A stretch of DNA of 64,000 nt from Moritella sp. JT01 (GCF_001574435.1 NZ_LOCN01000026.1:1-64000); one strand, 5' to 3'; numbered from the stretch's first letter, positions 8,862 to 18,486 are shown. Numbers and translations are program-made. The notes: generated from the sequence alone by a model not told the origin.

Positions 8862-10298
8862 ATGAAATTGTTTCGGAAACTAACCAGTACAGTCGGCATC
8901 TTGACAGCGCTGACATTCAGCATTGGTACTCAGGCGACTACCTGTTCAGGTGGTGGGGAATATAGCAGCTGGATGGAGCGCTTGTATAACCAGAACAGTG
9001 ATATTCGCCTGCGCGACATCGCTATCCCTGGCACCCACGATGCGGGTACCTTCTCGATCAAGTCTATTGCTCCTGTCGAAGCTCTTTCCGTGACCCAAAG
9101 TCGAAATTTATGCCAGCAGGCCAAAGAAGGTATTCGTTATTTCGATTTACGGGTTAACAATGACGACGATAATGATAAATTTATTATCGTCCATGGCAGT
9201 ATACGTGGGCAAGATCTTCCCCTAGTGCTGGATCCCTTATATGAATTTGCCAAGAGCCACCCTAAAGAGATCCTAATCATGGATTTTCAAGAACTGAATA
9301 ATTTTGTCGACAGCACGGATGTACAGCGCTTTAACGACTACTTCCTGACCAAATTTTCAGACCATCTAATCCCTAATAACAAAGCAGGCGTCAGCTACAA
9401 TTCGGAAAACATCCTGATCTCTGATGCATGGAACATGAACAGGAATATTATTGTACTGGCAAATGAAAGCAAAGTCCTCGCTTCTTCAAACTACTACTGG
9501 CCCCGCGGGAGTAATATCAATTCCCCATGGGCAAACGCAGCCACAGTTGAAAATCTTAAGATCCATCAAGACTCTCAAATTATAAAACATCAGAACACCA
9601 ATGAATTTTATGTGAGTCAGATGCAACTCACCTTTATGGGTTCTGGCGGTATTATTGATAAATTGAACACGCTTAAAAGTATGGCTGATAAGTCCAATAC
9701 CTTTCTCTCTCAGTGGATGATGTCCTACGAAATAGATCAGGGCTTGGAACCCAATATTATCATGGTTGATTATTATGAGCGACGTTCCAAGGTCGTAGAA
9801 ACTAGTATTGCGATCGATTTGCATCGCAACGGGGCATCACTGACCGACACGAAAACATTATTTCCAAACAGTTATGGCGCGATATATCCACTATTCGGCG
9901 ACATAACGTTCCGACAGCTGAAAAACGGCTATGGTAAATGCCTAGACCTAGAGGATCGCAGTCTTGAGAACGGGAATGACATCCACCAATGGAGCTGCCA
10001 TGGTGCAGACTCACAACGTTGGTACCTCGATCCAAAGGGCTACCTGCGCAACAAGCTGAATTTCAACAAGTGTGCAACCGTGTCAGGTTCGGGTGACAAG
10101 GGGTCAAACATTGAAATTTGGGATTGCAACGAACAGATCAACCAACGATGGTCTGAATTCGGCGATCATGGCTTGCGCAGCCAGTACAGTAAGCAATACA
10201 TGCTGGATATAAAAGGTGGCTATTGGAGCAGAAACGGTAGCGCGGCTCACCTTTGGACGTATCACGGTGGTGATAGCCAACGCTGGTACTGGCGTTAA
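8862..10298 (+). CDS. Secreted PI-PLC X-domain protein with C-terminal ricin-type lectin domain
   Basis: Exported two-domain protein of 478 residues. A signal peptide (1-25) is followed by a phosphatidylinositol-specific phospholipase C X-domain. Its catalytic-type His59 is in IPGTHDAGTF and the second His111 is in VHGSIRG. From about residue 350 a ricin B-type trefoil follows, with repeated Q-x-W-like units (HQWSCHGADSQRWY, EIWDCNEQINQRW, HLWTYHGGDSQRWYW). The architecture suggests a secreted lipase or toxin that binds glycans on a target surface. That is an inference from domains. AAGGATG gives a good ribosome-binding site. Base composition is more GC-rich than the neighbours, hinting at transfer. 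It stands alone. Confidence 0.85.
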   Translation: MKLFRKLTSTVGILTALTFSIGTQATTCSGGGEYSSWMERLYNQNSDIRLRDIAIPGTHDAGTFSIKSIAPVEALSVTQSRNLCQQAKEGIRYFDLRVNNDDDNDKFIIVHGSIRGQDLPLVLDPLYEFAKSHPKEILIMDFQELNNFVDSTDVQRFNDYFLTKFSDHLIPNNKAGVSYNSENILISDAWNMNRNIIVLANESKVLASSNYYWPRGSNINSPWANAATVENLKIHQDSQIIKHQNTNEFYVSQMQLTFMGSGGIIDKLNTLKSMADKSNTFLSQWMMSYEIDQGLEPNIIMVDYYERRSKVVETSIAIDLHRNGASLTDTKTLFPNSYGAIYPLFGDITFRQLKNGYGKCLDLEDRSLENGNDIHQWSCHGADSQRWYLDPKGYLRNKLNFNKCATVSGSGDKGSNIEIWDCNEQINQRWSEFGDHGLRSQYSKQYMLDIKGGYWSRNGSAAHLWTYHGGDSQRWYWR

Positions 10299-10300
10299 CT

Positions 10301-10335
10301 GTACATCATGAGCGTGGCCCACGCTCATGATGTAC
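10301..10335. terminator. 16-bp perfect stem-loop after the PI-PLC gene
   Basis: GTACATCATGAGCGTG and CACGCTCATGATGTAC form a perfect 16-bp stem around a GCC loop. A second hairpin (GCCTCAGA/TCTGAGGC, 10338-10366) follows. No T-run follows the first stem, so it may act as an mRNA-stabilising or bidirectional structure rather than a classical terminator. Confidence 0.6.
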
Positions 10336-10408
10336 TCGCCTCAGATTTTAATGCTATTTCTGAGGCTGAGCTTAGGGATAACAGATGCCCTACGCACTAT
10401 TTAAGACC

Positions 10409-11980
10409 TTAGAGCCTGATATACTTGTTTATTCTAACCTCTGCGACAAAATCCTCATCATGACTAACTAAAATGAATGCCCCTTTATAAGCATTCAATG
10501 CAGCTGCCAATATTTGTTTAGACTCAATATCTAGGTGGTTATCTGGTTCATCTAGCAGTAACAAAGGTGAATTAGCAAGGTGACTGACCACCAGCATTGA
10601 TAGCTTCATTTTTTCACCACCACTTAAATAAGCTACTTTTCGATATACAGAATCGCGCCGAAACCCAATCCCAGCAAGTAAACCCCGGGCAGTATTTTCA
10701 GTCAGTTCTTTACTGCTTTTAATTAAGCTATCTAGCATGGATTCTTCAAGCTTCAGTAATCCAAAGTGTTGGTCCAAATATACGGTTTTTACATTCAGTT
10801 CTATTACACCAGAATAGTTTAAGTGGTTATTTTGTATTGCTTTCAATAAAGTGGATTTTCCGCATCCATTAGCGCCATTTAAATAACACCGTTCAGCGTG
10901 AGATAGAATGAGTGAAATCGGTTTCCCAGAGCCATAATACAACTGACAATTTTCGATATTCAATAACCTTCTCTTCTTAATTTGATTTGCTTGTTGCAGA
11001 TACAACACTTGTGGTTTCAAAACTTCTTTCTGTTCTTCCATTACACGTAATCTTTCTTGATTTCGCTGTAAATGATTCTGTTGATTAATCACTGTAGCAG
11101 ATCGGCTTTGTGCTGCTTTATCTTTCTTCGCATCCATCAGAACCTTAGGCTGGCTACCCGATTTCCTTATTCGATTACCGTGACGTTCCCGTTGCTGGGC
11201 CTTCTCTTTATTCGTTTGGGCTTGACGCTCCATCCTTTTTTGTTCTGCTTTAACGTGAGTAATTTGTCTATCTAATGCCTCAGTCTGTGTAGAAGATTGC
11301 GCGGAATAGACATCGTAATTCCCTTTGAAAAAGCCGAGCCCTAGACTCGTTAACTGATAAATACCATCCACATGACTTAACAAACTTCGATCATGACTCA
11401 CCAGAAGTATTTGTCCTGAAAATTGTTTAAGTTCATTAATTAGCCATTGCTTACCTTCATAATCAAGGTGGTTAGACGGTTCATCTAGCAATAATATTTC
11501 GGCGTCCGAATTAAATAATTGATACAGTTGTAGGCGTGCTAATTGCCCTCCGCTCAAAGTATGGCAATATGCATTAAGATTAGGGTCGATCCTAAGTGTT
11601 TTTAACGTATGCTTTGTTTTATTTTTTATATCCCAATCGTCTCCAATTACATCAAAATATTCTTGCAAACAATGTCCCTGTTCAATCGCTTTCAAAGCCA
11701 ATAGTTTATTGCTAATACCTAAGAACTCCGCAATACGTAAGCCCCCATCCAAAAGGTGAGAAGATAATTGCGAGTAGTAAGCAATTTTACCTTGGCTCAT
11801 TACATAACCGTTAACTGGGGTGAGTTTCCTAAGTAATAGAGAAAGAAATACTGATTTTCCAACGCCATTTCGTCCTACTAATCCTGTAAGACGGCTGGTT
11901 AAGCTGAAGTTTAAATTTTGAAATAGCCATTCCCCAGTATCGAGCTGAAATGACAGTTGATGTGTACTTAATACAGGCAT
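10409..11980 (-). CDS. ABC-F family ATPase
   Basis: Soluble twin-cassette ATPase of the ABC-F family (523 residues, no membrane segments). These proteins act on ribosomes, as translation factors or antibiotic-protection factors. First cassette: Walker A GRNGVGKS (36-43), signature LSGGQLARLQL, Walker B ILLLDEPSNHLD. Second cassette: GANGCGKST, LSGGEKMKLSML, LLLLDEPDNHLD. A charged, Lys/Arg/Gln-rich linker of about 80 residues lies between the cassettes, as expected for the P-site tRNA-interaction motif. It is not an obvious EttA, Uup or YheS orthologue by eye. Whether it gives drug resistance cannot be said. Confidence 0.88.
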   Translation of the reverse strand: MPVLSTHQLSFQLDTGEWLFQNLNFSLTSRLTGLVGRNGVGKSVFLSLLLRKLTPVNGYVMSQGKIAYYSQLSSHLLDGGLRIAEFLGISNKLLALKAIEQGHCLQEYFDVIGDDWDIKNKTKHTLKTLRIDPNLNAYCHTLSGGQLARLQLYQLFNSDAEILLLDEPSNHLDYEGKQWLINELKQFSGQILLVSHDRSLLSHVDGIYQLTSLGLGFFKGNYDVYSAQSSTQTEALDRQITHVKAEQKRMERQAQTNKEKAQQRERHGNRIRKSGSQPKVLMDAKKDKAAQSRSATVINQQNHLQRNQERLRVMEEQKEVLKPQVLYLQQANQIKKRRLLNIENCQLYYGSGKPISLILSHAERCYLNGANGCGKSTLLKAIQNNHLNYSGVIELNVKTVYLDQHFGLLKLEESMLDSLIKSSKELTENTARGLLAGIGFRRDSVYRKVAYLSGGEKMKLSMLVVSHLANSPLLLLDEPDNHLDIESKQILAAALNAYKGAFILVSHDEDFVAEVRINKYIRL

Positions 11981-12307
11981 GAAAATGCCTCCCTTTACGT
12001 AATAAAATGTAATAGGGGTTCGCCTTTCTATAGAGATAGATTGGCAAGACGTTACTTAGATACGATCACCGTAAAAATAGAAATTCAATTACGATAATAT
12101 GTGCAATTCTTGCAATTTTGCAAGATAAGAAATGACGAAAGTAACGCCCACTAACCCCGAGTGTCCAAATGATGATATTAATTGGATGTCAGGAAGTTAG
12201 TTGTTCATTATGGCGTTAGCTCCAGTAGAAATGATTAATGCATTATAACGATGAATATGATTGGTTGTAAAGTTGCTAAATAAAGTTCTAGTAGCTTTCA
12301 GGCTTAT

Positions 12308-12463
12308 TTAAATAGTAACACTACGCCCTGTTGGAAAGTATTCAATATTGTCACCAAGTACGCCTTTCAGTATCTCATAGGCTTTCAAGCCAGTACAATG
12401 ACCTGTGTATAGTTTGTCTATGGTTTTACCTATAGCCTCAATGTCTTTCTTGGTGCCGCCCAT
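12308..12463 (-). pseudogene. C-terminal fragment of an MBL-fold metallohydrolase
   Basis: A 51-codon open stretch reads MGGTKKDIEAIGKTIDKLY and continues TGHCTGLKAYEILKGVLGD. The GG..., GHCTG and late (F)PTG elements match the C-terminal end of metallo-beta-lactamase-fold proteins of the dihydropterin-phosphate-synthase-like (beta-ribofuranosyl-aminobenzene) group. An in-frame stop lies just upstream, and the metal-binding HxHxDH part is absent. It is read as the tail of a deleted gene. The rest of the 663-bp gap 11981-12643 shows nothing recognisable. Confidence 0.55.
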
Positions 12464-12643
12464 TCGCTTTATCTAATAATTTTTTATCAATACCAACATT
12501 ACTTTTGAAACCAATCTAGCTCTGTTGGGTGAATAAAGTATTTAATAGGAACCATAATAAGATCTATGGCAAATTGAGGTGAAATAAAGGGCTCACGCTG
12601 GGAAAGCCCTTCGATTACGTTCAGGTATAGTTCTAAGCTATGA

Positions 12644-13939
12644 TTAAGGCTTAAGATCTACTTTTATTTGATCTATCTGATTAGATAAAGAAAGATCTTG
12701 GAAGTACTCTTGTTGTGACTGACCTAGGTACAGTTTTCTGTTATTGACTAATTCATCGAGCTTATCTTTAACACTATTGCCTAATGCTAGTTTATCTTTT
12801 AGTTCAGTTACGATCTTTGAACTATCAGCTAGCTTTTTACCCTTGGTATCGTAGTAACGAACTTGACCAACTTTAGTATCAAACGGGTCACAGTAAGCTG
12901 TATCAAGATCACCACTTTCAATAATTTCTTTGTATTTCTCAGCTGTAATTGGTGTTTCTTTATTTGTTACGAACTGGCTGCCACGAACACACCAATTTAC
13001 TTGTGTACCGACTCCAGGGAAATGAGCTGAGATTAAATTGACCGCATAGTATTGGTCTATGTCTGTGCTTTTTAGCTTGGCATATTTATCAATAACCTTT
13101 CCGCCAACCACTTGATAATTTAGCGTGTTATTGTCAAGTGACTCTAAGAAGTAACTGTTAACGAACATATCGCTAATAGAAATAGAATCAACAGCACGAC
13201 CTGTATCCCATCGGTAACTCTTCAGCTGTTCTTTGATTTTACCGCCATCTTTGGTCAAATGGGTGATATTAGTAATAAGGCCAACAAGGGTGTTATTCGT
13301 TTTATCTATTTGCCAAGCCGTATAATTGTTTCGGGTTTGTTCTGGTGAATTATCTTTCGGTTCAGCTTTCGAATGCGTTTTATAACGTAGCTCAGTAATG
13401 CCATTACTTTCTTCATTAATACTGTCGTATACCTTATCACGCCGGGCTTCACAGTCTTGAAAGTTAGCACCGTAGTAAAAATAGCTGATCCAATCTTTAG
13501 CTTCGATCATTTCTTTGCTATAAGCAGAGTAATCTACAATACCGTTAGCACCACTAATGCCATAGAAGCCTTCCATATCTAAGATCTGTTCTGGTGTAAG
13601 CCCGCCTTTAAATTTATCGGACCAACCTAAAGAGTAAATGTTGAAAAGATTAAGCGCACTGGTGCAACTTGTGGTATTAAAACGAGTATCAGGTGAGACA
13701 TCAGGTGAGACATCAGGTGAGACATCAGGTGAGGCATCAAGTGGCGTCGCGGCATAACCCTCTAACACTTTTGGCGATGAACTATCTGGATTAGCAACAC
13801 TACCTTTAACCGCCGATAAGGACATTTGTGGTACGCTAATTTTAGGTTTGGCAGGAGGTGGTGTTTGATCACCGCCTCCTCCGCCACCACAAGCAACAAG
13901 TGATGCAGTAGATACGGCAACTAATATTTTTTTAAACAT
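12644..13939 (-). CDS. Lipoprotein of unknown function
   Basis: Predicted lipoprotein of 431 residues with the lipobox LVAC followed by a poly-glycine stretch (ACGGGGGGD) and a Pro-rich tether. An SPDV x4 repeat is encoded by a 12-bp tandem DNA repeat. The larger C-terminal part (from about residue 95) has no domain I recognise. The gene is monocistronic, and its leader and signal sequence resemble those of the 7197-8405 gene. It is probably exposed at the outer membrane on a flexible linker. No function can be assigned. Confidence 0.6.
   Translation of the reverse strand: MFKKILVAVSTASLVACGGGGGGDQTPPPAKPKISVPQMSLSAVKGSVANPDSSSPKVLEGYAATPLDASPDVSPDVSPDVSPDTRFNTTSCTSALNLFNIYSLGWSDKFKGGLTPEQILDMEGFYGISGANGIVDYSAYSKEMIEAKDWISYFYYGANFQDCEARRDKVYDSINEESNGITELRYKTHSKAEPKDNSPEQTRNNYTAWQIDKTNNTLVGLITNITHLTKDGGKIKEQLKSYRWDTGRAVDSISISDMFVNSYFLESLDNNTLNYQVVGGKVIDKYAKLKSTDIDQYYAVNLISAHFPGVGTQVNWCVRGSQFVTNKETPITAEKYKEIIESGDLDTAYCDPFDTKVGQVRYYDTKGKKLADSSKIVTELKDKLALGNSVKDKLDELVNNRKLYLGQSQQEYFQDLSLSNQIDQIKVDLKP
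13688..13735. repeat. 12-bp tandem repeat, four copies, in a lipoprotein gene
   Basis: Four contiguous copies of ATCAGGTGAGAC (last copy with one change) encode the SPDV repeats in the tether of the lipoprotein. The unit is a multiple of three, so copy-number change keeps the frame. Confidence 0.85.
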
Positions 13940-14130
13940 AACTAACTCTTTTTATATTTTGGTAAACTCACCGGAACCATGACCTCGGTTAATCGATAAG
14001 TTGGGGATTACAACAATAGATGGTGCTGCGATACCGGTGTCGCACTTACTATTGAGCTGTATTAATTTTAATTATTTTTAATTCTAGGGCAATAATTGCT
14101 TTGTCAACGTTTGTAATGACTTATTACCGA

Positions 14131-14931
14131 TTAGAATAACTCTTTAGCAATATGGTAAACCCTCTCTTGTATTTTTCGTTTTAAATCGGGATCAACATTG
14201 TTGTGATCACCGCTGTTAAATGGAGGCTGCGGATCATACTCAAGTAGTAACTCCATAGCTTTAGCTTGGTTTTCTCCAACAGTTTCGGCTATTAACCTAA
14301 AAGCAAAGTCCAAACCAGACGTTACACCGCCACCACTAATACGATTACGGTCAATGACAACCCGACTATCGACATATGTAACCTTAGGGAAAGCCTTTAG
14401 GGCATCGGCATATGCCCAGTGTATAGTAGATTGATAGTTATCTAACAAACCCGTTTTGGCCAAGATCAGTGCTCCCGTGCACACAGACGTGACATATTTA
14501 GCGTTATTTCCAACATTCCGTAAAAATTCAATAACAACTTCATCCTGCATTTGTTCTGCAGGGTTAGCGGCACCTGGTACAATCAAAATATCGATGGGAG
14601 GACAATTACTGAATCCATAGTTAGGGAGCAGATCTATTTTTGCATCACACGGTAAAGGGCCGAATGTTTTTGCGAACGTAAACGTATTTAGCTCTGGTAC
14701 TAAAGCTAACACTTGCAAGGGGCCATAAGCATCCAGCATGGTCATATTTGGATATAAAAATATGCCTACATTGAGATTAGCAGCGCCCTTATTTTGTTTG
14801 GCATTTTTGTGTGGTTCCAATGATTCGTTTTGGACTGCATTAGCGAAATAACTCGTGCTTATTACACCTAGCCCCATAGAACAGGCCAGACCTTTTTTTA
14901 AGAAGCTTCGTCGGTTTATTGTTCTTTTCAT
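14131..14931 (-). CDS. Tat-exported DJ-1/PfpI family protein
   Basis: DJ-1/PfpI-superfamily protein of 266 residues. The N terminus carries a twin-arginine signal (INRRSFLKKGLACSMGLGV), so it should be folded in the cytoplasm and exported. The nucleophile-elbow Cys151 is in VTSVCTGALILAKTGLL, and an upstream acidic residue in MLDAYGPLQVL matches the isonitrile-hydratase / transcription-regulator-like branch. A hydratase, amidase or glyoxalase-like activity is possible, but the reaction is not known. A TetR-family gene is divergent and may control it. Confidence 0.8.
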   Translation of the reverse strand: MKRTINRRSFLKKGLACSMGLGVISTSYFANAVQNESLEPHKNAKQNKGAANLNVGIFLYPNMTMLDAYGPLQVLALVPELNTFTFAKTFGPLPCDAKIDLLPNYGFSNCPPIDILIVPGAANPAEQMQDEVVIEFLRNVGNNAKYVTSVCTGALILAKTGLLDNYQSTIHWAYADALKAFPKVTYVDSRVVIDRNRISGGGVTSGLDFAFRLIAETVGENQAKAMELLLEYDPQPPFNSGDHNNVDPDLKRKIQERVYHIAKELF

Positions 14932-15122
14932 TACTCATTCAACGTCTGATTAATTGCCCCCAGTATAAATAATTTATAGCCAATTATTTAGACACAATGT
15001 AAGGCATACGTACCAAATGGAACCTTTTGAATAAATTGTTCCAACCCAGAAGCGTTCATATCTTGATGGAATACGTTAAATTATGGTATATAAGCGGTCC
15101 TAGATTTGATCAAGTAGATATT

Positions 15123-15704
15123 ATGCAGCCAGAACAGTTAACATTAAATCGTAGCCAAAAACGTATAATCAGAGCCTTTACTGAATTGCTGAGGGAAAAA
15201 GATTATTGCGATATATCTGTTGCGATGCTTATTGAGAGGGCTGATGTTGGCAAGACAACCTTTTATCGATATTACCAACGTAAATTGGAAGTGTTACTGG
15301 CCATGCATGATGATATTTTTGAGCTCCTACTTCAAGATTTAACGAGTAAAGATGACTGGTTAAGTAATGACGCTCGCCCTTCTGTGAGTAATATGCTGAA
15401 TATATTTTCTAATAATAGTAATTTTAGACGCCCTATGAACTTCAAGCTCGATAAAGATTGGCCACAAGCATTATTACAATTAAAGGCCAAACTTGCTCAC
15501 TGTATGGCAGTGAGATTAACGTTCGCTTTAGATGGTTGCTCAATCAAGATCCCTATTAGTGTATTATCAACGTCACTCGCCGCAATATATGTTGAAAGTG
15601 TCATTCAACTCGTCAAAGGCCTTGTAACATTCAGTGTAAACAAGCAGGCGTTGTATTTACAATATTTGACGAGATCATTAGTGATAGGTGCTATCGAAAG
15701 TTAG
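15123..15704 (+). CDS. TetR-family transcriptional regulator
   Basis: TetR-type regulator of about 193 residues. The helix-turn-helix (SQKRIIRAFTELLREKDY, then MLIERADVGKTTFYRYYQRK) is near the N terminus. I chose the ATG at 15123. The frame stays open back to a TTG at 15027, but the extra residues are unlike the family. An inverted repeat TGGAAC/GTTCCA (around 15018-15043) lies upstream and could be an operator. It is divergent from the Tat-exported DJ-1 protein, its likeliest target. The ligand is unknown. Confidence 0.75.
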   Translation: MQPEQLTLNRSQKRIIRAFTELLREKDYCDISVAMLIERADVGKTTFYRYYQRKLEVLLAMHDDIFELLLQDLTSKDDWLSNDARPSVSNMLNIFSNNSNFRRPMNFKLDKDWPQALLQLKAKLAHCMAVRLTFALDGCSIKIPISVLSTSLAAIYVESVIQLVKGLVTFSVNKQALYLQYLTRSLVIGAIES

Positions 15705-15724
15705 CCCGTTAGGTGGTTCCGTAT

Positions 15725-15751
15725 AGCCCCAGAGTCGGGGCATTTTATTTT
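15725..15751 (+). terminator. Intrinsic terminator after the TetR gene
   Basis: GCCCC-AGAGTC-GGGGC is followed by ATTTTATTTTT, between the TetR gene and the convergent ABC ATPase gene. Confidence 0.8.
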
Positions 15752-15764
15752 TGATTAATAAACC

Positions 15765-17393
15765 TTAAGCAACTACCTCTATCGGTTCTTCATCTAAGTC
15801 AAACGAAGCATGAATCAGTTTTTTAGTGTAATCATGCTGAGGGTTATGAAATATATCCTCAGCCGTTCCCTGCTCCATAACTTTACCTTTTTGCATCACT
15901 AATACCCGATCAGATAGCGCTTTAACGACTGAAAGATCATGGCTGATGAAGATGAAACCAATGTTGTTTTTGACCTGGATCTCTTTAAGCAAGTCAATCA
16001 CGGTGAGCTGAACAGAGCGGTCAAGCGCAGAGGTAGGTTCATCCAATAAAATAAAAGACGGTTTCAAGATCAGTGCTCTTGCAATTGCAATACGTTGACG
16101 CTGACCGCCAGAAAACTCGTGCGGATAACGATTGATTGAGTTCGGTTCTAAGCGTACTTCTTCGAGCGCGAGACAGGCTTTTTGTAAGCGTTCCTGTTTG
16201 GACATCAAAGGTTTGTGCACCCTTAAACCTTCAGTAATTATTTCGCCAACTGTCATACGCGGAGACAAAGATCCGTACGGGTCCTGGAACACCATCTGTA
16301 CGTCTTTTTTTAGTTCAAATTTTGCCTTATCAGTGAGTAAACTGAGATCTTGACCTTTATAGGATAGATTACCAGTAAAGGGCAACAGGCCAATGATAGC
16401 CCGACCGAGAGTGGATTTACCTGAGCCAGATTCACCGACAATACCCAACGTTTCACCTTGCTTCAGTGTGAGTGAAATACCCTTCACAGCTTCAAAATAT
16501 TCACATTTACGGGGAATAAAGTGAGACTTAACCAAGAACTTAACGTGAATATTTTCAGCGCTAAGCAGCTCTTGAGCTGTTGCTTTGATTGGCTCTTTTT
16601 GACCTTTCGGGATCGAGTTAATGAGCATTTTTGTATATTCGTGTTGTGGTTCCCGGAAAAGTAGTCCAGTCTCCCCTTCTTCCACTATTTCACCTTTGCA
16701 CATGACCAGTACTCGGTCTGCAAGGTGTTTTACAACGCCGAGATCGTGTGTAATAAACAAAATAGCCATGCCCATTTTTTTCTGGATTTCTTTAATTAAA
16801 TCCAGAACTTCTGCCTGCACCGTAACATCTAGCGCAGTGGTCGGTTCATCGGCAATTAGAATGTCAGGTTCATTGATAAGCGCCATTGCAATCATAATAC
16901 GTTGCAACTGACCGCCTGAAAATTCATGTGGAAACTTGCCGTAAGCTTGTTCTGGGTTTGGTAAATGAACGAGAGTAAAAAGTTCCAAAACACGTATTTT
17001 AGCCTGCTTTTTAGACACTTTACGATGACACATCATGGCTTCGGCAACCTGAATGCCGACTCGTAAATAGGGGTTAAGAGACGTCATAGGCTCTTGGAAG
17101 ACCATGCCAATACGGTCACCTCGGATAGATTGCATTTGACGTTCTGTTTTATCTAAGATCGATTGACCTTCAAAAATAATGCTCGATTCAGAAGATACAA
17201 TACCATTATCCGGTAATAGGCACATCAAAGCATTGGATGATACCGACTTACCCGAACCCGATTCACCGACAATAGCCAGTGTTTCACCGGATTTTAAATC
17301 AAAATTAACATTTTTCACCGCATCAACCATTCCGTCATTGGTAGTGAAACTGACGGAAAGGTGTCGAACTTGAAGAATAGGTTGGTTTAGCAT
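15765..17393 (-). CDS. Fused duplicated ABC ATPase, YejF-type peptide importer subunit
   Basis: Peripheral ATPase with two complete nucleotide-binding domains in one chain (542 residues), as in YejF and DppDF-like fusions of oligopeptide/microcin-type importers. Domain 1 has Walker A GESGSGKS (43-50) and Walker B ILIADEPTTALD. Domain 2 has GESGSGKST, signature FSGGQRQRIAIARAL and FILLDEPTSALD. Both end with the C-terminal segment typical of Opp/Dpp ATPases (PQHEYTK, PQHDYTK). No permease or binding-protein gene is adjacent, so its partners must be elsewhere or lost. The upstream gene at 17406 lies only 12 nt away, suggesting co-transcription. Confidence 0.85.
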   Translation of the reverse strand: MLNQPILQVRHLSVSFTTNDGMVDAVKNVNFDLKSGETLAIVGESGSGKSVSSNALMCLLPDNGIVSSESSIIFEGQSILDKTERQMQSIRGDRIGMVFQEPMTSLNPYLRVGIQVAEAMMCHRKVSKKQAKIRVLELFTLVHLPNPEQAYGKFPHEFSGGQLQRIMIAMALINEPDILIADEPTTALDVTVQAEVLDLIKEIQKKMGMAILFITHDLGVVKHLADRVLVMCKGEIVEEGETGLLFREPQHEYTKMLINSIPKGQKEPIKATAQELLSAENIHVKFLVKSHFIPRKCEYFEAVKGISLTLKQGETLGIVGESGSGKSTLGRAIIGLLPFTGNLSYKGQDLSLLTDKAKFELKKDVQMVFQDPYGSLSPRMTVGEIITEGLRVHKPLMSKQERLQKACLALEEVRLEPNSINRYPHEFSGGQRQRIAIARALILKPSFILLDEPTSALDRSVQLTVIDLLKEIQVKNNIGFIFISHDLSVVKALSDRVLVMQKGKVMEQGTAEDIFHNPQHDYTKKLIHASFDLDEEPIEVVA

Positions 17394-17405
17394 GATAGGT
17401 CCTTA

Positions 17406-17900
17406 TCAATTTAAGAGATGCGTTGAATGTTGTGAGTCTGAGGTCACTCTTAACTTAGCAAAGTGATGATGTGCTTTCTTGATATGCTCGTATTGAAGCA
17501 TCCACTGATCATCGTGTTGAGCGTGACAAAAAGCGCCCATATGGCGTAAAATATCTTCACTTTTATTATCGATAAGTGTCATTGTTCGTTGAACAAGATC
17601 ACTTGTTTCAAGTGAAATAAATTGAAATAGTGCATAAGACTGGTTCAACGTTGAAAATGCGCGTTGTTGCTGCCCCATTTGATTGAGAATTTCAGACTGT
17701 GCGACAGTGGCATCTCTTAATCCTAATAACAAGCATGAAAACTGGCATGGTTTAATATGCTCGTTTTCTAAAGCCTGATGAATATGCATGGGGAGATTGT
17801 CTAAAACCTCCCCATATAGTTGATGAGCTTCAGGCCAATGACCCTGTTCCATTAGCTCTTCAGCCCTCAGGTAACGCATCCAGCATTGCTGTAATTCCAT
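17406..17900 (-). CDS. Conserved hypothetical cytoplasmic protein
   Basis: I do not recognise a named family in this 164-residue soluble protein. It appears helical, with TPR-like segments (RAEELMEQGHWPEAHQLYGEVL near the start). It has several Cys and many His/Gln residues toward the end. It lies 12 nt upstream of the YejF-type ATPase on the same strand, so they may share a transcript. The 586-bp region upstream (17901-18486) is AT-rich and holds no gene. I looked there for a glycine riboswitch ahead of the alanine symporter and did not find one. Confidence 0.6.
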   Translation of the reverse strand: MELQQCWMRYLRAEELMEQGHWPEAHQLYGEVLDNLPMHIHQALENEHIKPCQFSCLLLGLRDATVAQSEILNQMGQQQRAFSTLNQSYALFQFISLETSDLVQRTMTLIDNKSEDILRHMGAFCHAQHDDQWMLQYEHIKKAHHHFAKLRVTSDSQHSTHLLN

Positions 17901-18486
17901 AATGACCTCAACTTTACAAGAATGTAAATCTTAATGAGATTTATTACTAATTGCAAATTGTAATCATTCTCGCGGTGAGATGTATCACTAAAATAATAAC
18001 GTCGCACTAATTATACGTCATTTAATCAATTTTAGAGGCGAATTAAGCTATAAACATCGATGGCTAAAACAGAAATAGGAAATCTGATAATTTACATATT
18101 AAGTAAAATTGAGCCTTTTAAAAAACCGGATTTAAGAACTTAAACAGACTAACCACTTGTAAGTATATATACCTAAGTTAACTAACTAATTTAGAGTAAT
18201 ATGCTAAAAAAAGGTGACAAAGTTAACAGATCATAACCAATATAATGTTAATCGCATATCATCCATTAAATACCACTTAACAGACTTATGAACTGGAATG
18301 ATCACCCATAAACCAGTCAATTAATCTACTTTAGACCTAAAAACAAGAATAATAGACCACTCTATGTTAATGCTAATTGTTGAGTAAATGTTTATTTATT
18401 GCTAATTTATTTTGCCATGGAGCGGGAAATACTATATTGAATAGTGAATTATTCTATTGGTATCGCTTAAATAAGATAAAACATGG

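Noticed and set aside
18240-18486. Possible glycine riboswitch ahead of the alanine/glycine symporter
   Set aside because: None of the conserved aptamer core strings were found on reading the leader.
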